A DNA stretch of 64,000 bases from NCBI RefSeq assembly GCF_011927765.1, contig NZ_JAATJG010000006.1, positions 1 through 64,000 on the forward strand. Direction: 5' to 3'. Position 1 is the stretch's first letter; every line of letters starts with the position of its first letter. The notes beneath the pieces are model-generated. The model was not told the origin of the DNA. It saw nothing but the letters and a program-made list of their open reading frames with translations, and made no database searches. This document shows, one piece after another, positions 8,267 through 16,490 of the stretch. Both the position numbers and the translations under genes were made by a program. The stretch comes from Wenyingzhuangia aestuarii. Its GTDB lineage: Bacteria > Bacteroidota > Bacteroidia > Flavobacteriales > Flavobacteriaceae.

Positions 8267-9169
8267 TTAAAATTTCCAATAAGTATACACACCAACCCCG
8301 TAATTAAAGGTCACATCGTTGTCTATTAGATTCTGATTGATGGGCAATTGTGTATTTACTCCCAAAATTAAATCTTTGGTTTCTAACTGCAGTCCTATAT
8401 TGGCATTGGTCATATAACCTTTGGTTCTAGAGTCAACAATATCAAATCTTTCAGATGCCAAAAAATAATCATAACTCAATCCTGCTATAGGAGCCAAACT
8501 TAAATTGTTTCCTACAGGGAATACATAAGATGTATTAATATTTACTTGGGTTTGATTTCCGTATTTAAATTCATCTTTATTTTTTCCTTTGATAAAATAC
8601 ATCGCACTTACATTTACAGACCATTCGTTTTGATTGTAATTGTACTGTATTGGTAACAAAATATCTAAACTTCCTGTTCCTAATTGAGCTGCAGATGTTT
8701 GGTTTAAGCTAGAGTTTTGCAAATCAAACTCCCCAGTGGGTAACTTTAGTCCTGCTCCAACTTTTAAACTGTGATTACTATTTATATTTAAAAGATTGAT
8801 AAGACCATACACACTAACATCTCCTATTCCACTGTTACTAACATTACCTGATATTTTATACCTGTGATTAAACCTATAAGGAACAGTAGCATTAACTTGT
8901 ATTCTGTCTGTTATTTGATATTGCCCCGAAAGACTTATTGTATTTACATGATCATCTGCTAAAGGTTTATTAGGATTTGCATAATTTTGCAAATACTGAA
9001 AATGCATGTAATTATAGGTGAAACCTACATAATTCCCTCCTAACACATTGGCAAAACTGCTGCTGTTAGAAGATCCACAACCACAAACATCGCAAGCGTA
9101 AGTGCTCGTAGAAACAATTAGTAATAGGGTGAAAAATATTTTAGTTAGGGTTTGCAAAACGTTCATCAT
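8267..9169 (-). CDS. Outer-membrane beta-barrel protein with N-terminal Cys motif, copper-type cluster
   Basis: A 300-residue exported protein. A signal peptide (residues 1-25) is followed directly by CDVCGCG, and the rest alternates short strands typical of a transporter-like outer-membrane barrel (MetA/phenol-pathway type), ending in Phe (YTYWKF). The cysteines next to the cleavage site could bind metal. Its start overlaps the end of the di-haem gene by 29 nt, so the two are coupled. By context it probably works with MbnP and MbnH homologues in copper handling. This role is inferred, and the barrel family is a moderate-confidence call. Confidence 0.75.
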   Translation of the reverse strand: MMNVLQTLTKIFFTLLLIVSTSTYACDVCGCGSSNSSSFANVLGGNYVGFTYNYMHFQYLQNYANPNKPLADDHVNTISLSGQYQITDRIQVNATVPYRFNHRYKISGNVSNSGIGDVSVYGLINLLNINSNHSLKVGAGLKLPTGEFDLQNSSLNQTSAAQLGTGSLDILLPIQYNYNQNEWSVNVSAMYFIKGKNKDEFKYGNQTQVNINTSYVFPVGNNLSLAPIAGLSYDYFLASERFDIVDSRTKGYMTNANIGLQLETKDLILGVNTQLPINQNLIDNDVTFNYGVGVYTYWKF

Positions 9170-10250
9170 TTATAAATTCGTTATCTGTTAAAGTTTCTAA
9201 AAAAGCTAAAATGGCAACTTTTTCATCTGGTGTCATAGGGATTCCTAAAGTCTCATCTCCATTTTCATCTGTACTGATTAACCTACTATCTAAATTATCC
9301 ATTCTTGTTATCATAGGGTAGGCATCATCGTCATAAAAGTCTAATACCCTTTTTAAATTTAGCATTCTACCATCGTGCATGTATGGATTTGTTTTTTCAA
9401 CATTTCGTAAACTGGGCACTCTAAACTTGTAGTAATCATCACTCTTTTTTAATTCTTCTACGGTTGCAAAAGGATTTGAAGACGTAATTCTTGCTCTTCC
9501 TGTTTCATTTTCTAAACTAGGATTTTCTCCTATTCCATTGTTTATAAATTCTTGATTGGTAAATAACTGTCCACTATGACAAGTAGCACATTTTTGTTTA
9601 AACAAATCCAAACCTTGTTTTTCTAATTCTGTAAAACCCCCTCCTTCTTCTCCTCTAAAGTATTTATCGTACTTAGAATTAGAAGAGACCATAGCTCCCA
9701 TAAACTGAGACAATGCTTTTAAAAAAGTAGCTTGATTAATAGCATCTTCTTTTTGAAATACCTTTGTAAACAACTCTTGGTATTCAGTATCTTGTTTTAA
9801 TTTGGCAATCACATTCTCCATCGTTTCATCCATCTCTACCTCTTCTCTAATAGGTATTAATGGCTGATCAATTAATTCATCCTTAGCTCCATCCCAAGTG
9901 AAATCCTCTAAAAAAGCTAAGTTTTGTATGGGTTGTGAATTTCTTGTTCCCACAACACCTGCATGTACACCTTCACTTAGATTGTGCCCATGATGTGTAA
10001 ATGCGTGCGATTGATTGTGACATTCTGCACAACTAATTCCATTGTTTAAAGACAACCTATTGTCATAAAACAACTTTCGACCTAATATAAATCCATCTGT
10101 AGTAATAGGATTGTCCTCAAAGTCATAAGTAGCAGCAGGAAAGTTTGCGGGTTGTTCAAATGTAATTTCAAAATCAGTATAAACCTCCCCATCTTTTCCA
10201 CAACTCACCAAAACAAGCAAAAACACAAATAAAATTGTATTGTATCTCAT
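9141..10250 (-). CDS. MbnH-like di-haem cytochrome c peroxidase-family lipoprotein
   Basis: A 369-residue member of the MauG/CcpA/MbnH superfamily with two haem-binding sites, CAECH (about residue 74) and CATCH (about 221), and a later MHDGRM segment. The signal sequence ends at a lipobox, VSCG, so it is likely a lipoprotein facing the periplasm. An upstream TTG-type frame is longer, but the ATG at 10250 places the signal at the N terminus. MbnH enzymes oxidise a Trp of the partner MbnP to make a copper site, and the gene just upstream encodes an MbnP-like protein, which supports this assignment over a plain H2O2 peroxidase. Confidence 0.88.
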   Translation of the reverse strand: MRYNTILFVFLLVLVSCGKDGEVYTDFEITFEQPANFPAATYDFEDNPITTDGFILGRKLFYDNRLSLNNGISCAECHNQSHAFTHHGHNLSEGVHAGVVGTRNSQPIQNLAFLEDFTWDGAKDELIDQPLIPIREEVEMDETMENVIAKLKQDTEYQELFTKVFQKEDAINQATFLKALSQFMGAMVSSNSKYDKYFRGEEGGGFTELEKQGLDLFKQKCATCHSGQLFTNQEFINNGIGENPSLENETGRARITSSNPFATVEELKKSDDYYKFRVPSLRNVEKTNPYMHDGRMLNLKRVLDFYDDDAYPMITRMDNLDSRLISTDENGDETLGIPMTPDEKVAILAFLETLTDNEFINDERFANPN

Positions 10251-10267
10251 ATCCTTAGATAAAAATA

Positions 10268-10300
10268 CAGTCACAGCTATTAAAAAAAAACTGTGACTGT
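10268..10300 (-). promoter_or_regulatory. Hairpin between the MbnP-like and MbnH-like genes
   Basis: A 10-bp perfect stem (ACAGTCACAG/CTGTGACTGT) encloses a 13-nt, A/T-rich loop, in the 57 nt between the stop of the MbnP-like gene and the start of the MbnH-like gene. No T run follows the stem on the minus strand, so it is more likely an RNA processing or stability element than a full terminator. Confidence 0.5.
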
Positions 10301-10307
10301 TATGTTG

Positions 10308-11195
10308 TTAGTGAGAATGTGAATCTTCAGAATCCTCACCATCATGAGAATGGTCATCCATTTCTACATCTTCTAAATTAATTGCTGCTTCATTTGGGTG
10401 TAAATGATGAACTTCAAAGATATTTTCATAATTGTCTGAGAAAATTTTAGAAGCATCATCTGTACCTCCATGAGCATTAATAGCATCGTAAGCAACTGCT
10501 ACCCCTGGAGCATCTGGCGTAAATAATTTTTCTATAGATACAATTGTATGTATACTTGGAGATACCTTAGCTGCAACTGTTAAAGTTTCAGGCAAAATTA
10601 AGTTTACAGTTCTAAACAAATCTACATTTCCTCCTTTATTCCCAACATGTATATTTAAATTTTTAGGAACTGTATTTTGATTATCTAGATTAGAAGCTTC
10701 AATTTTGGAAAAAATGTACAAGTTAGAATTCCAGTCCCAATGCATGTCATCGTCTGCTAATTCATATAATTTAGCTTGTTCCTCAGTACTTCCGTTAGCA
10801 ACATCTTGACTTACTCCTACACCAAAAGAAATACTTTTATAACTTCCTTCAGGAATGTCTGTTAAATAAACTTTTATGGTATTTGTTTCATCTGCATTGG
10901 CCAAGTCAACTAACTGAGCAGCATCGTTATTAGACAAGGCTATCACCTCATCATTTGTAGTTGTTAATTTAACGTCAGACACTAGAAACTTAAACACCGT
11001 AAGTTCTAAAGATTGTTCATTCTTCTCAGAGTCTGTTAAGGTAAATTGATCTCCTAAGGCTAAAGAATGTTCTAATTTTAAAACAGCAGAAACATGAGTT
11101 GCTTGATTGGTATTAATGTTATCATCATCATTGTTACAAGAAAATAAAGTAATAGTTGTTAAGGCTAAAAAAGCCCATTTTTTTAAGTTGTTCAT
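10308..11195 (-). CDS. MbnP-like copper-associated lipoprotein
   Basis: A 295-residue lipoprotein (lipobox LFSC at residues 17-20, then an acidic spacer). It matches the MbnP family pattern: a beta-rich domain with FKFLVSDVKL, the Asp-Leu segment AAQLVDLANAD, FGVGVSQ, and DDMHWDWNSNLY with Trp 153 and 155. MbnP carries a Trp converted to kynurenine by MbnH and binds copper. The C-terminal tail is rich in Asp and His (DDHSHDGEDSEDSHSH), a plausible extra metal site. It is followed by the MbnH-like gene. Confidence 0.86.
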   Translation of the reverse strand: MNNLKKWAFLALTTITLFSCNNDDDNINTNQATHVSAVLKLEHSLALGDQFTLTDSEKNEQSLELTVFKFLVSDVKLTTTNDEVIALSNNDAAQLVDLANADETNTIKVYLTDIPEGSYKSISFGVGVSQDVANGSTEEQAKLYELADDDMHWDWNSNLYIFSKIEASNLDNQNTVPKNLNIHVGNKGGNVDLFRTVNLILPETLTVAAKVSPSIHTIVSIEKLFTPDAPGVAVAYDAINAHGGTDDASKIFSDNYENIFEVHHLHPNEAAINLEDVEMDDHSHDGEDSEDSHSH

Positions 11196-11265
11196 TTTTT
11201 TTGATTGTAAAATTTTAAATAAATAGGTAGATGTATACTTTCCAATTCCTATTAGGAATTAAGTA

Positions 11266-11286
11266 CAAAAAAGGCATAGCTATGCC
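11266..11286 (-). terminator. Terminator or attenuator upstream of the MbnP-like gene
   Basis: On the minus strand GGCATAG/CTATGCC is followed directly by TTTTTTG. It lies just past the stop of the small CxxxCH gene and about 70 nt before the MbnP-like start, so it may separate the two or permit partial read-through. Confidence 0.6.
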
Positions 11287-11301
11287 ACCGAAATTTAAAA
11301 T

Positions 11302-11676
11302 TTATACAATAGGAGGTCTATAAACTCCTTTTCCAACTAAGTGTTGATAAAAAGTTGTGTGATTGTTAAAAGACTGCTTGGTAGAAGTCTCTATAATCTT
11401 AATAAGGGGTTGTGATACTTCTTGAAAGTAAACAGGAAAGAAAGCCAAACTAAGATCTATGACTGCTTCTGAATTGGTATCAGTAGATGCAGCACTAATT
11501 TGTTTTGCCAAATGACATTGTCCGTTACATTGTAACTCTGGTTTGTCTTTGTTTACACAATATTTCTCAATAATTTCATTAATGTGAGTTTCATAATACA
11601 CCACATTACCTACATAAAATGCAGGTCTTACAGACAGAGCTGATAAGAGTACTATGATGATGAAATTTTTAAACAT
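11302..11676 (-). CDS. Small exported CxxxCH protein of the copper-type cluster
   Basis: A 124-residue protein with an N-terminal hydrophobic segment and the motif LQCNGQCHLAK, a conserved pattern in small Bacteroidota proteins that often sit beside copper-related genes. The Cys/His set could bind metal. I start at the ATG at 11676 (MFKNFIII), as the longer frame begins at a TTG. The function is unknown. Context with MbnP/MbnH and a Cys-motif barrel suggests copper sensing or transfer. Confidence 0.65.
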   Translation of the reverse strand: MFKNFIIIVLLSALSVRPAFYVGNVVYYETHINEIIEKYCVNKDKPELQCNGQCHLAKQISAASTDTNSEAVIDLSLAFFPVYFQEVSQPLIKIIETSTKQSFNNHTTFYQHLVGKGVYRPPIV

Positions 11677-11694
11677 TGGGTGCAAATATAATTA

Positions 11695-11738
11695 GAATAA
11701 AAAAATCTAAGCTATAATTAACTTAGATTTTTTTATTC
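11695..11738 (-). terminator. Terminator of the 11741-11938 gene
   Basis: A long A/T-rich inverted repeat (GAATAAAAAAATCTAAG and its complement) with a 10-nt loop. The hairpin stops transcription on the minus strand and may act on both strands. Confidence 0.75.
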
Positions 11739-11740
11739 TT

Positions 11741-11938
11741 TTAAGATTTTATTAATGTCCTCGCAGGCTCTAAATGCGGGTTCATAAAAACAAACTTATT
11801 TAACCATAATTGTAATTCACTTACTTCGTGTGGTAACAAACGTTTGGTTGCTTTGTTTAATTCGTTTACAAACAGATCTAAATCAAAGCTTACTTTTTCA
11901 AGTATGGTCAAGGTATAAGAGTACATTTCTCTCGCCAT
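11741..11938 (-). CDS. Conserved small protein, unknown function
   Basis: A 65-residue, predicted cytoplasmic helical protein starting MAREMYSYTLTILEKVSFD, with PHEVSELQLWLNKF in the second half. It looks like the widespread short flavobacterial family of about 63-66 residues. No function is known to me. It is a single gene with its own hairpin terminator, and the HAD gene lies about 75 nt upstream. Confidence 0.8.
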   Translation of the reverse strand: MAREMYSYTLTILEKVSFDLDLFVNELNKATKRLLPHEVSELQLWLNKFVFMNPHLEPARTLIKS

Positions 11939-12013
11939 CTTTTTCTTTTTTTATGCAAATATAATTGATAAAAGTTCTTTATTATCTATTATATCGCATA
12001 AAAATTATATTTA

Positions 12014-12703
12014 TTATAAAAAATTAACAATTTTTTTAATAGATGATAATGTAGGATAATCGTGAATATCCATAACCTCCTGAGCTACTGTCTCAAATTG
12101 CCAAATGGAATGAAAAGGAACATGAATAGCCTTTGCTCCTATTTCTAAAACAGGTAGTATATCCGACTTTAAAGAGTTTCCTATCATTAAAAAATCTTTG
12201 GGAGCAATATCCAAATGATTTAAAACTCTTTGATATCCTTCTGGATTTTTTTCACTCATTACTTCTACGTGATGAAAGTAATTTAGCAAGCCAGAACGCT
12301 CTAACTTTTTTTCTTGATCTAATAAGTCTCCTTTGGTCAATACTATTAATGTATAGTCTTTAGATAAGGTTTCTAACACTTCTACAATACCTGGTAGCAA
12401 TTCTATGGGTTTGGTTAGCATATTTTTACCAATCTCTAAAATTTGCTTTGTAATGGTTGCTGGAAGTTTGTTGTTAGACAGTTCTGTAGCACACTGAATC
12501 ATAGATAAAATACAACTCTTAACTCCATAACCATACAAAGGAATATTCCCTGTAATCACCTTATAGAGCTCTTGTTGAATTTTGTTTTCCGTTTCGTAAA
12601 TGGATAACAATTTGGCAAATTGATCTTCGGCCTCTCTAAAATAAGGTTCGTTTACCCAAAGTGTATCATCGGCATCAAAAGCAATAACTTTGTACTTAGC
12701 CAT
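12014..12703 (-). CDS. HAD-family hydrolase (YjjG-like)
   Basis: A 229-residue HAD phosphatase with motif I FDADDTLWVNEPYF, motif II LTKGDL and motif IV IGNSLKSDI, where the usual GDS loop is IGNSLKSD. The cap insert lies between residues 15 and 100, the C1 type. Substrates of YjjG-type enzymes include nucleotide monophosphates and sugar phosphates, and the true one here is not known. It overlaps kdsB by 8 nt and belongs to the minus-strand operon that runs from idi. Confidence 0.86.
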   Translation of the reverse strand: MAKYKVIAFDADDTLWVNEPYFREAEDQFAKLLSIYETENKIQQELYKVITGNIPLYGYGVKSCILSMIQCATELSNNKLPATITKQILEIGKNMLTKPIELLPGIVEVLETLSKDYTLIVLTKGDLLDQEKKLERSGLLNYFHHVEVMSEKNPEGYQRVLNHLDIAPKDFLMIGNSLKSDILPVLEIGAKAIHVPFHSIWQFETVAQEVMDIHDYPTLSSIKKIVNFL

Positions 12704-13430
12704 GCTGTATCATTTGTTTGGCTTTTTCTAAATCTTCTGGAACATCTATTCCTATCACTTTAAAAGGAGTTTCTACCATTTTCATTTTCATGCCGTGTTC
12801 TAAGAAACGAATTCCCTCTAATTTTTCGGTAGCTTCGTTCTGACACATTTTCATTTTAGGAAAGTTTAACAAAGCATATCTTCTAAACGCATAAATTCCT
12901 ATGTGCTTGTAATACGTTACCTCTACTTCTTTATCTCTTGGATGTGGAATAGGAGCTCTAGAAAAATACATCACACAATGGTTATTGTCTAACACAACTT
13001 TTACATTGTTTGGATTTACAATTTCGTGCCAATCTTCCATGGTATGTACCAAAGAAGCTACGGCAATTTCTCCGTGAATGTCTTTTTTAAACACCTCTAT
13101 TAAATCTGCCAAAGGTTCTTTTCTTGTAAAAGGTTCATCCCCTTGTACATTGATAATTATATCACCCGGAACACTGTCTGCGGCTTCAGCAATTCTATCA
13201 GAACCACATTCGTGCTCTTTTAAGCTCATAATTACCTGACCCTTGTTGGCTTCTATTTCGGCTTTAATTTCTTCGCTATCCGTTACTACATAAACCGCAT
13301 CAAACAAACCTGTATTTACAGTTGCTTCATAAGTTCTGGTAATTACGGTTTTACCACACAAATCTCTTAATAGTTTCTTTGGGAATCTTGATGCCTGTAA
13401 ACGAGCAGGAATCATTGCAATTACTTTCAT
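12696..13430 (-). CDS. kdsB: 3-deoxy-manno-octulosonate cytidylyltransferase
   Basis: A 244-residue CMP-KDO synthetase that activates KDO with CTP for transfer to lipid A. It shows the nucleotide-binding start MIPARLQASRFPKKLL, the GDEPF motif and HIGIYAFRRYALL. It acts in the cytoplasm. The upstream neighbour is queD (9 nt) and the downstream HAD gene overlaps it. The HAD neighbour is distinct from the KdsC-like enzyme at 2868-3395. Confidence 0.96.
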   Translation of the reverse strand: MKVIAMIPARLQASRFPKKLLRDLCGKTVITRTYEATVNTGLFDAVYVVTDSEEIKAEIEANKGQVIMSLKEHECGSDRIAEAADSVPGDIIINVQGDEPFTRKEPLADLIEVFKKDIHGEIAVASLVHTMEDWHEIVNPNNVKVVLDNNHCVMYFSRAPIPHPRDKEVEVTYYKHIGIYAFRRYALLNFPKMKMCQNEATEKLEGIRFLEHGMKMKMVETPFKVIGIDVPEDLEKAKQMIQHG

Positions 13431-13439
13431 ATTAATGAA

Positions 13440-13850
13440 TTATTTACCAGAATAAGTTACGTAATTTCTTGGCGTTTCGTACAACGTAATGGCCAAAGTT
13501 AAGTTTGAGGGAATATGAGCTCTTAGTCGATGCCAAATGTAGATAGAAATATTTTCTGCCGTTGGATTGGTTTCTTTAAACTCAGGGATTTCTAAATTTA
13601 AATTTTTATGATCTAAAATATCTTCTACCTCAGTTTTAATCAAACGTTTTAAAATTTTTAAATCCATTACAAAACCCGTTTCTTGATCCACAGGTCCGGT
13701 AACAGATACGACTAATTCGTAATTATGACCGTGGTAATTAGGATTGCTACATTTTCCAAAAACTTCAAAGTTTTTAGCATCGTCCCAATCGGGTCTAAAC
13801 AAACGATGAGCAGCATTAAAATAAGCCACTCTATGTACTGTAATTTCCAT
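13440..13850 (-). CDS. queD: 6-carboxytetrahydropterin synthase QueD-type
   Basis: A 136-residue member of the PTPS/QueD family with zinc ligands in FNAAHRL and YHGHNYEL, and the catalytic Cys in FGKCSNP. The Glu of TLYETPRNYV at the C terminus fits the pterin-binding site. QueD converts dihydroneopterin triphosphate to carboxytetrahydropterin for queuosine and related tRNA bases. No other queuosine gene is visible in this window, so a pterin-synthesis role cannot be excluded. Confidence 0.9.
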   Translation of the reverse strand: MEITVHRVAYFNAAHRLFRPDWDDAKNFEVFGKCSNPNYHGHNYELVVSVTGPVDQETGFVMDLKILKRLIKTEVEDILDHKNLNLEIPEFKETNPTAENISIYIWHRLRAHIPSNLTLAITLYETPRNYVTYSGK

Positions 13851-14054
13851 TTATGATTCTTTTTTTGTCACTAACAAATTACCTAAAACTATGTATCCTA
13901 TTAAAAAGAAAATGATAAAATTAAATCCAATAGAAGCTCCGTTTTTAATGAATAGATTTACAAAATCTGAATGGTATTGAAACATACAATTAACCAATGT
14001 TGCAAATAGTGAAAACAGAAAACCAATTAGAAATTTACTTTTTACCTTTTCCAT
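13851..14054 (-). CDS. Small membrane protein, unknown function
   Basis: A 67-residue protein with two predicted transmembrane helices (about residues 9-27 and 43-60) and a basic N terminus. It fits exactly between idi and queD with no spacing on either side, which supports a real gene in the operon. The function is unknown. Confidence 0.65.
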   Translation of the reverse strand: MEKVKSKFLIGFLFSLFATLVNCMFQYHSDFVNLFIKNGASIGFNFIIFFLIGYIVLGNLLVTKKES

Positions 14055-14567
14055 TTATTGACGAATAAAATCGTAAAACTTTTCAAATATAATTAGAAAC
14101 CAAGCTGTATACTTTTCTGGATTTGTTTCCATATCCTTTTTTACATCTTCTAAAGAAATCCATTTATAAGCTTCTGCCTCGTCTGGATTTAAATTAGGTT
14201 CGTCATTATAAATACCTGTTAATACATGGTCAAATTCATGCTCTGTTAAACCATTGTCAAACGGAGCTTTGTATATAAAAGAGCAAACATCTTTTAACTC
14301 GGTAGTAAATCCCATTTCTTCTTGCAATCTACGTTTCCCTGCCTGAATGTTTGTTTCTCCTACTTTTTGATGACTACAACACGTATTGGTCCACAACAAA
14401 GGGGAATGATATTTATCTGCAGCACGTTGTTGCAACATTAATTCTCCCGCATCATTAAAAACAAAAACCGAAAATGCTCTGTGTAACAAAGCTTTTTCAT
14501 GGGCTTCTATTTTTTCCATTGTTCCAATAGGCTCGTCTTGTTCGTTTACAAGAATAACTTGATCCAT
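14055..14567 (-). CDS. idi: Isopentenyl-diphosphate delta-isomerase, type 1
   Basis: A 170-residue Nudix-fold enzyme that interconverts isopentenyl and dimethylallyl diphosphate. It has the catalytic Cys in TNTCCSHQ, the Nudix segment RRLQEEMGF, and the EHEFDHVL segment with the catalytic Glu and metal ligands. It acts in the cytoplasm in isoprenoid synthesis. It is the second gene of a minus-strand run starting at bcp, 4 nt downstream of it. Confidence 0.95.
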   Translation of the reverse strand: MDQVILVNEQDEPIGTMEKIEAHEKALLHRAFSVFVFNDAGELMLQQRAADKYHSPLLWTNTCCSHQKVGETNIQAGKRRLQEEMGFTTELKDVCSFIYKAPFDNGLTEHEFDHVLTGIYNDEPNLNPDEAEAYKWISLEDVKKDMETNPEKYTAWFLIIFEKFYDFIRQ

Positions 14568-14571
14568 ATAC

Positions 14572-15024
14572 TTATTTTAATATTTGAGAAGTGTGTTCTT
14601 TTGTTTTTACCTTGGCAATAACTTCAATAATTACACCATTTTCGTCAATTACAAAAGTAGTTCTATGAATTCCATCATATTCCTTACCCATAAACTTTTT
14701 AGGTCCCCAAACACCAAAGGCTTCTATTACTTTTTTGTCTTCATCGGCTAATAAAGAAAAAGGCAATTCTTGTTTGTTAGCAAAATTAGCTTGTCTTTTT
14801 ACAGAATCTGCACTTACTCCAACTACTTCGTAATTTTGAGCTAAAAAAGTTTGATAGTTATCTCTTAAATTACACGCTTCTACCGTACAACCTGGAGTAC
14901 TTGCTTTAGGATAAAAGAAAACAACTAGTTTTTTTCCTGCAAAATCGCTTAATTTTACTGTTTTTTCATTTTGATCAATCGCTTCAAAATTAGGGGCTTT
15001 ATCTCCTACTTTTAACATCTCCAT
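14572..15024 (-). CDS. bcp: Thioredoxin-dependent thiol peroxidase (Bcp/PrxQ)
   Basis: A 150-residue peroxiredoxin that reduces peroxides with thioredoxin. The motif FFYPKASTPGCTVEACNLRD holds the peroxidatic Cys (TPGC) and a second Cys five residues later, as in PrxQ. The FGVWGPKKFMG and RTTFVIDENG segments match the family. It is cytoplasmic. It heads the idi-queD-kdsB operon. Confidence 0.95.
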   Translation of the reverse strand: MEMLKVGDKAPNFEAIDQNEKTVKLSDFAGKKLVVFFYPKASTPGCTVEACNLRDNYQTFLAQNYEVVGVSADSVKRQANFANKQELPFSLLADEDKKVIEAFGVWGPKKFMGKEYDGIHRTTFVIDENGVIIEVIAKVKTKEHTSQILK

Positions 15025-15119
15025 ACTTTATTGTTTTTTTTAAGGAACACAAATATAAAGAAAGCATATAGGATGGCTAAACAGATAAACAGAAACTTAT
15101 TGTTTAGATACACTCTATC

Positions 15120-16349
15120 TTATCTGGCAAAGATGTTTTTTCCGTATTTTTTAACACCAACAAAAGCCAATAGTAAAGCAACTAAAGGAAGTACAATCAT
15201 ATATCGGTACAAATCACTTCCTATCACAGAATAAATTAAAGCGGCTATTACCGGAAAACAAGCCATACAAAAAGAGTTGATCGCTTCACTAATCCCCATA
15301 ATCTCTCCCTGTTTTTCTGGGTTTGCATTTACTGATATTAGAGAATTAAAGACAGGGAAACACAAGGAGAGTCCTAAATTTAATACATAATAATAAAGAA
15401 TGTACAACACTAAATTGTCTGTTAAAGTAATAGCAATCAATCCTGCTATACAAAAAATTAAGCCTAAGACTAAAGTGTTAAAAGCTCCCATTTTCTTGAC
15501 AAAAAACTTAGAAACAAATGCCTGATTTAGAGATAAAAACAAACCTATTACAAACATAAAAAATCCTAATTCTTTTACATCAAATGAAAATAAATCTACT
15601 AAAAACAAAGCCATAGTTCCTATGTAAAACCCCATCATAGCCGAAAAGAAAAATTTCATAGAAAACAAAACTCTAATAATAGGTGATGGATTTACTTTTT
15701 TAATTCTTAAAGGAATAAACAAAGTTTCCAAAATACTTACTTTCTTTTTTTGTGTTCTTTTTTCTTTAGGATGAGATTCTTTTAACCATTTAAAAACAGT
15801 AATTAAAGTAATGGTAGAAATGACAATAGAGGTTAATAAAGTTCCCATATAACCTATGGATGTAGCCGCTGTAATTCCTCCCAAACCAGGACCTATAATC
15901 ATTCCTATTCCTGCAATTCCTCCTAAATAGCCAAAAATGTACGATTTTTCATCTCTCGTAGTCACATCACTTACATAAGCATTGGCTACGGATGAGTTTC
16001 CCCCTGTAATTCCATCTAGAATTCTAGACAAGGCTACAATCCATAAAGGAAAAGCAAATCCTAAAAACTGATATTCAGGTAGACTTAAAGCAATCACAAA
16101 AATAACCCAGCTGACCAAGGTTCCGGCCTGACTAATTAATAAGATGGGTTTTCTTCCATAAGTATCAGACAAAGCTCCTAGCATAGGGGCTCCAATAAAT
16201 TGAAAAGCACTGTATAAGGTAATTAACAATCCGAAAACCCATTTTGGAGCTCCGTAACTATCTACCACAAAAGGAAGTACAGGCATTAAAATACTAAATC
16301 CTAATACATTTACAAACGTCAGTAAATAAGCGGGTATAAACTTTTTCAT
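15120..16349 (-). CDS. Major facilitator superfamily exporter (TCR/Tet type)
   Basis: A 409-residue inner-membrane protein with 12 predicted helices. Motif A is seen as GALSDTYGRKPIL and the antiporter motif C region as GPGLGG. Proton-driven drug or metabolite efflux is the usual role of this subfamily. The substrate is unknown. It ends 96 nt before the start of bcp on the same strand and may have its own promoter. Confidence 0.9.
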   Translation of the reverse strand: MKKFIPAYLLTFVNVLGFSILMPVLPFVVDSYGAPKWVFGLLITLYSAFQFIGAPMLGALSDTYGRKPILLISQAGTLVSWVIFVIALSLPEYQFLGFAFPLWIVALSRILDGITGGNSSVANAYVSDVTTRDEKSYIFGYLGGIAGIGMIIGPGLGGITAATSIGYMGTLLTSIVISTITLITVFKWLKESHPKEKRTQKKKVSILETLFIPLRIKKVNPSPIIRVLFSMKFFFSAMMGFYIGTMALFLVDLFSFDVKELGFFMFVIGLFLSLNQAFVSKFFVKKMGAFNTLVLGLIFCIAGLIAITLTDNLVLYILYYYVLNLGLSLCFPVFNSLISVNANPEKQGEIMGISEAINSFCMACFPVIAALIYSVIGSDLYRYMIVLPLVALLLAFVGVKKYGKNIFAR

Positions 16350-16490
16350 GTAGCAAAAGTAAGGATACCGTCTTATAAATATTAAAATTGAATACTATAT
16401 TTTAAAAGTGATTTCTATCACTATAAACAAATAATAAACTCCTGAGGTTTTCTTATGTAAATGTTTATTTTTGACAGGAAACTCAGTCCT

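Noticed and set aside
9141-10250. Plain H2O2-detoxifying cytochrome c peroxidase
   Set aside because: The family covers both, but the adjacent MbnP-like gene makes an MbnH-type role more likely. It is kept as an alternative only.
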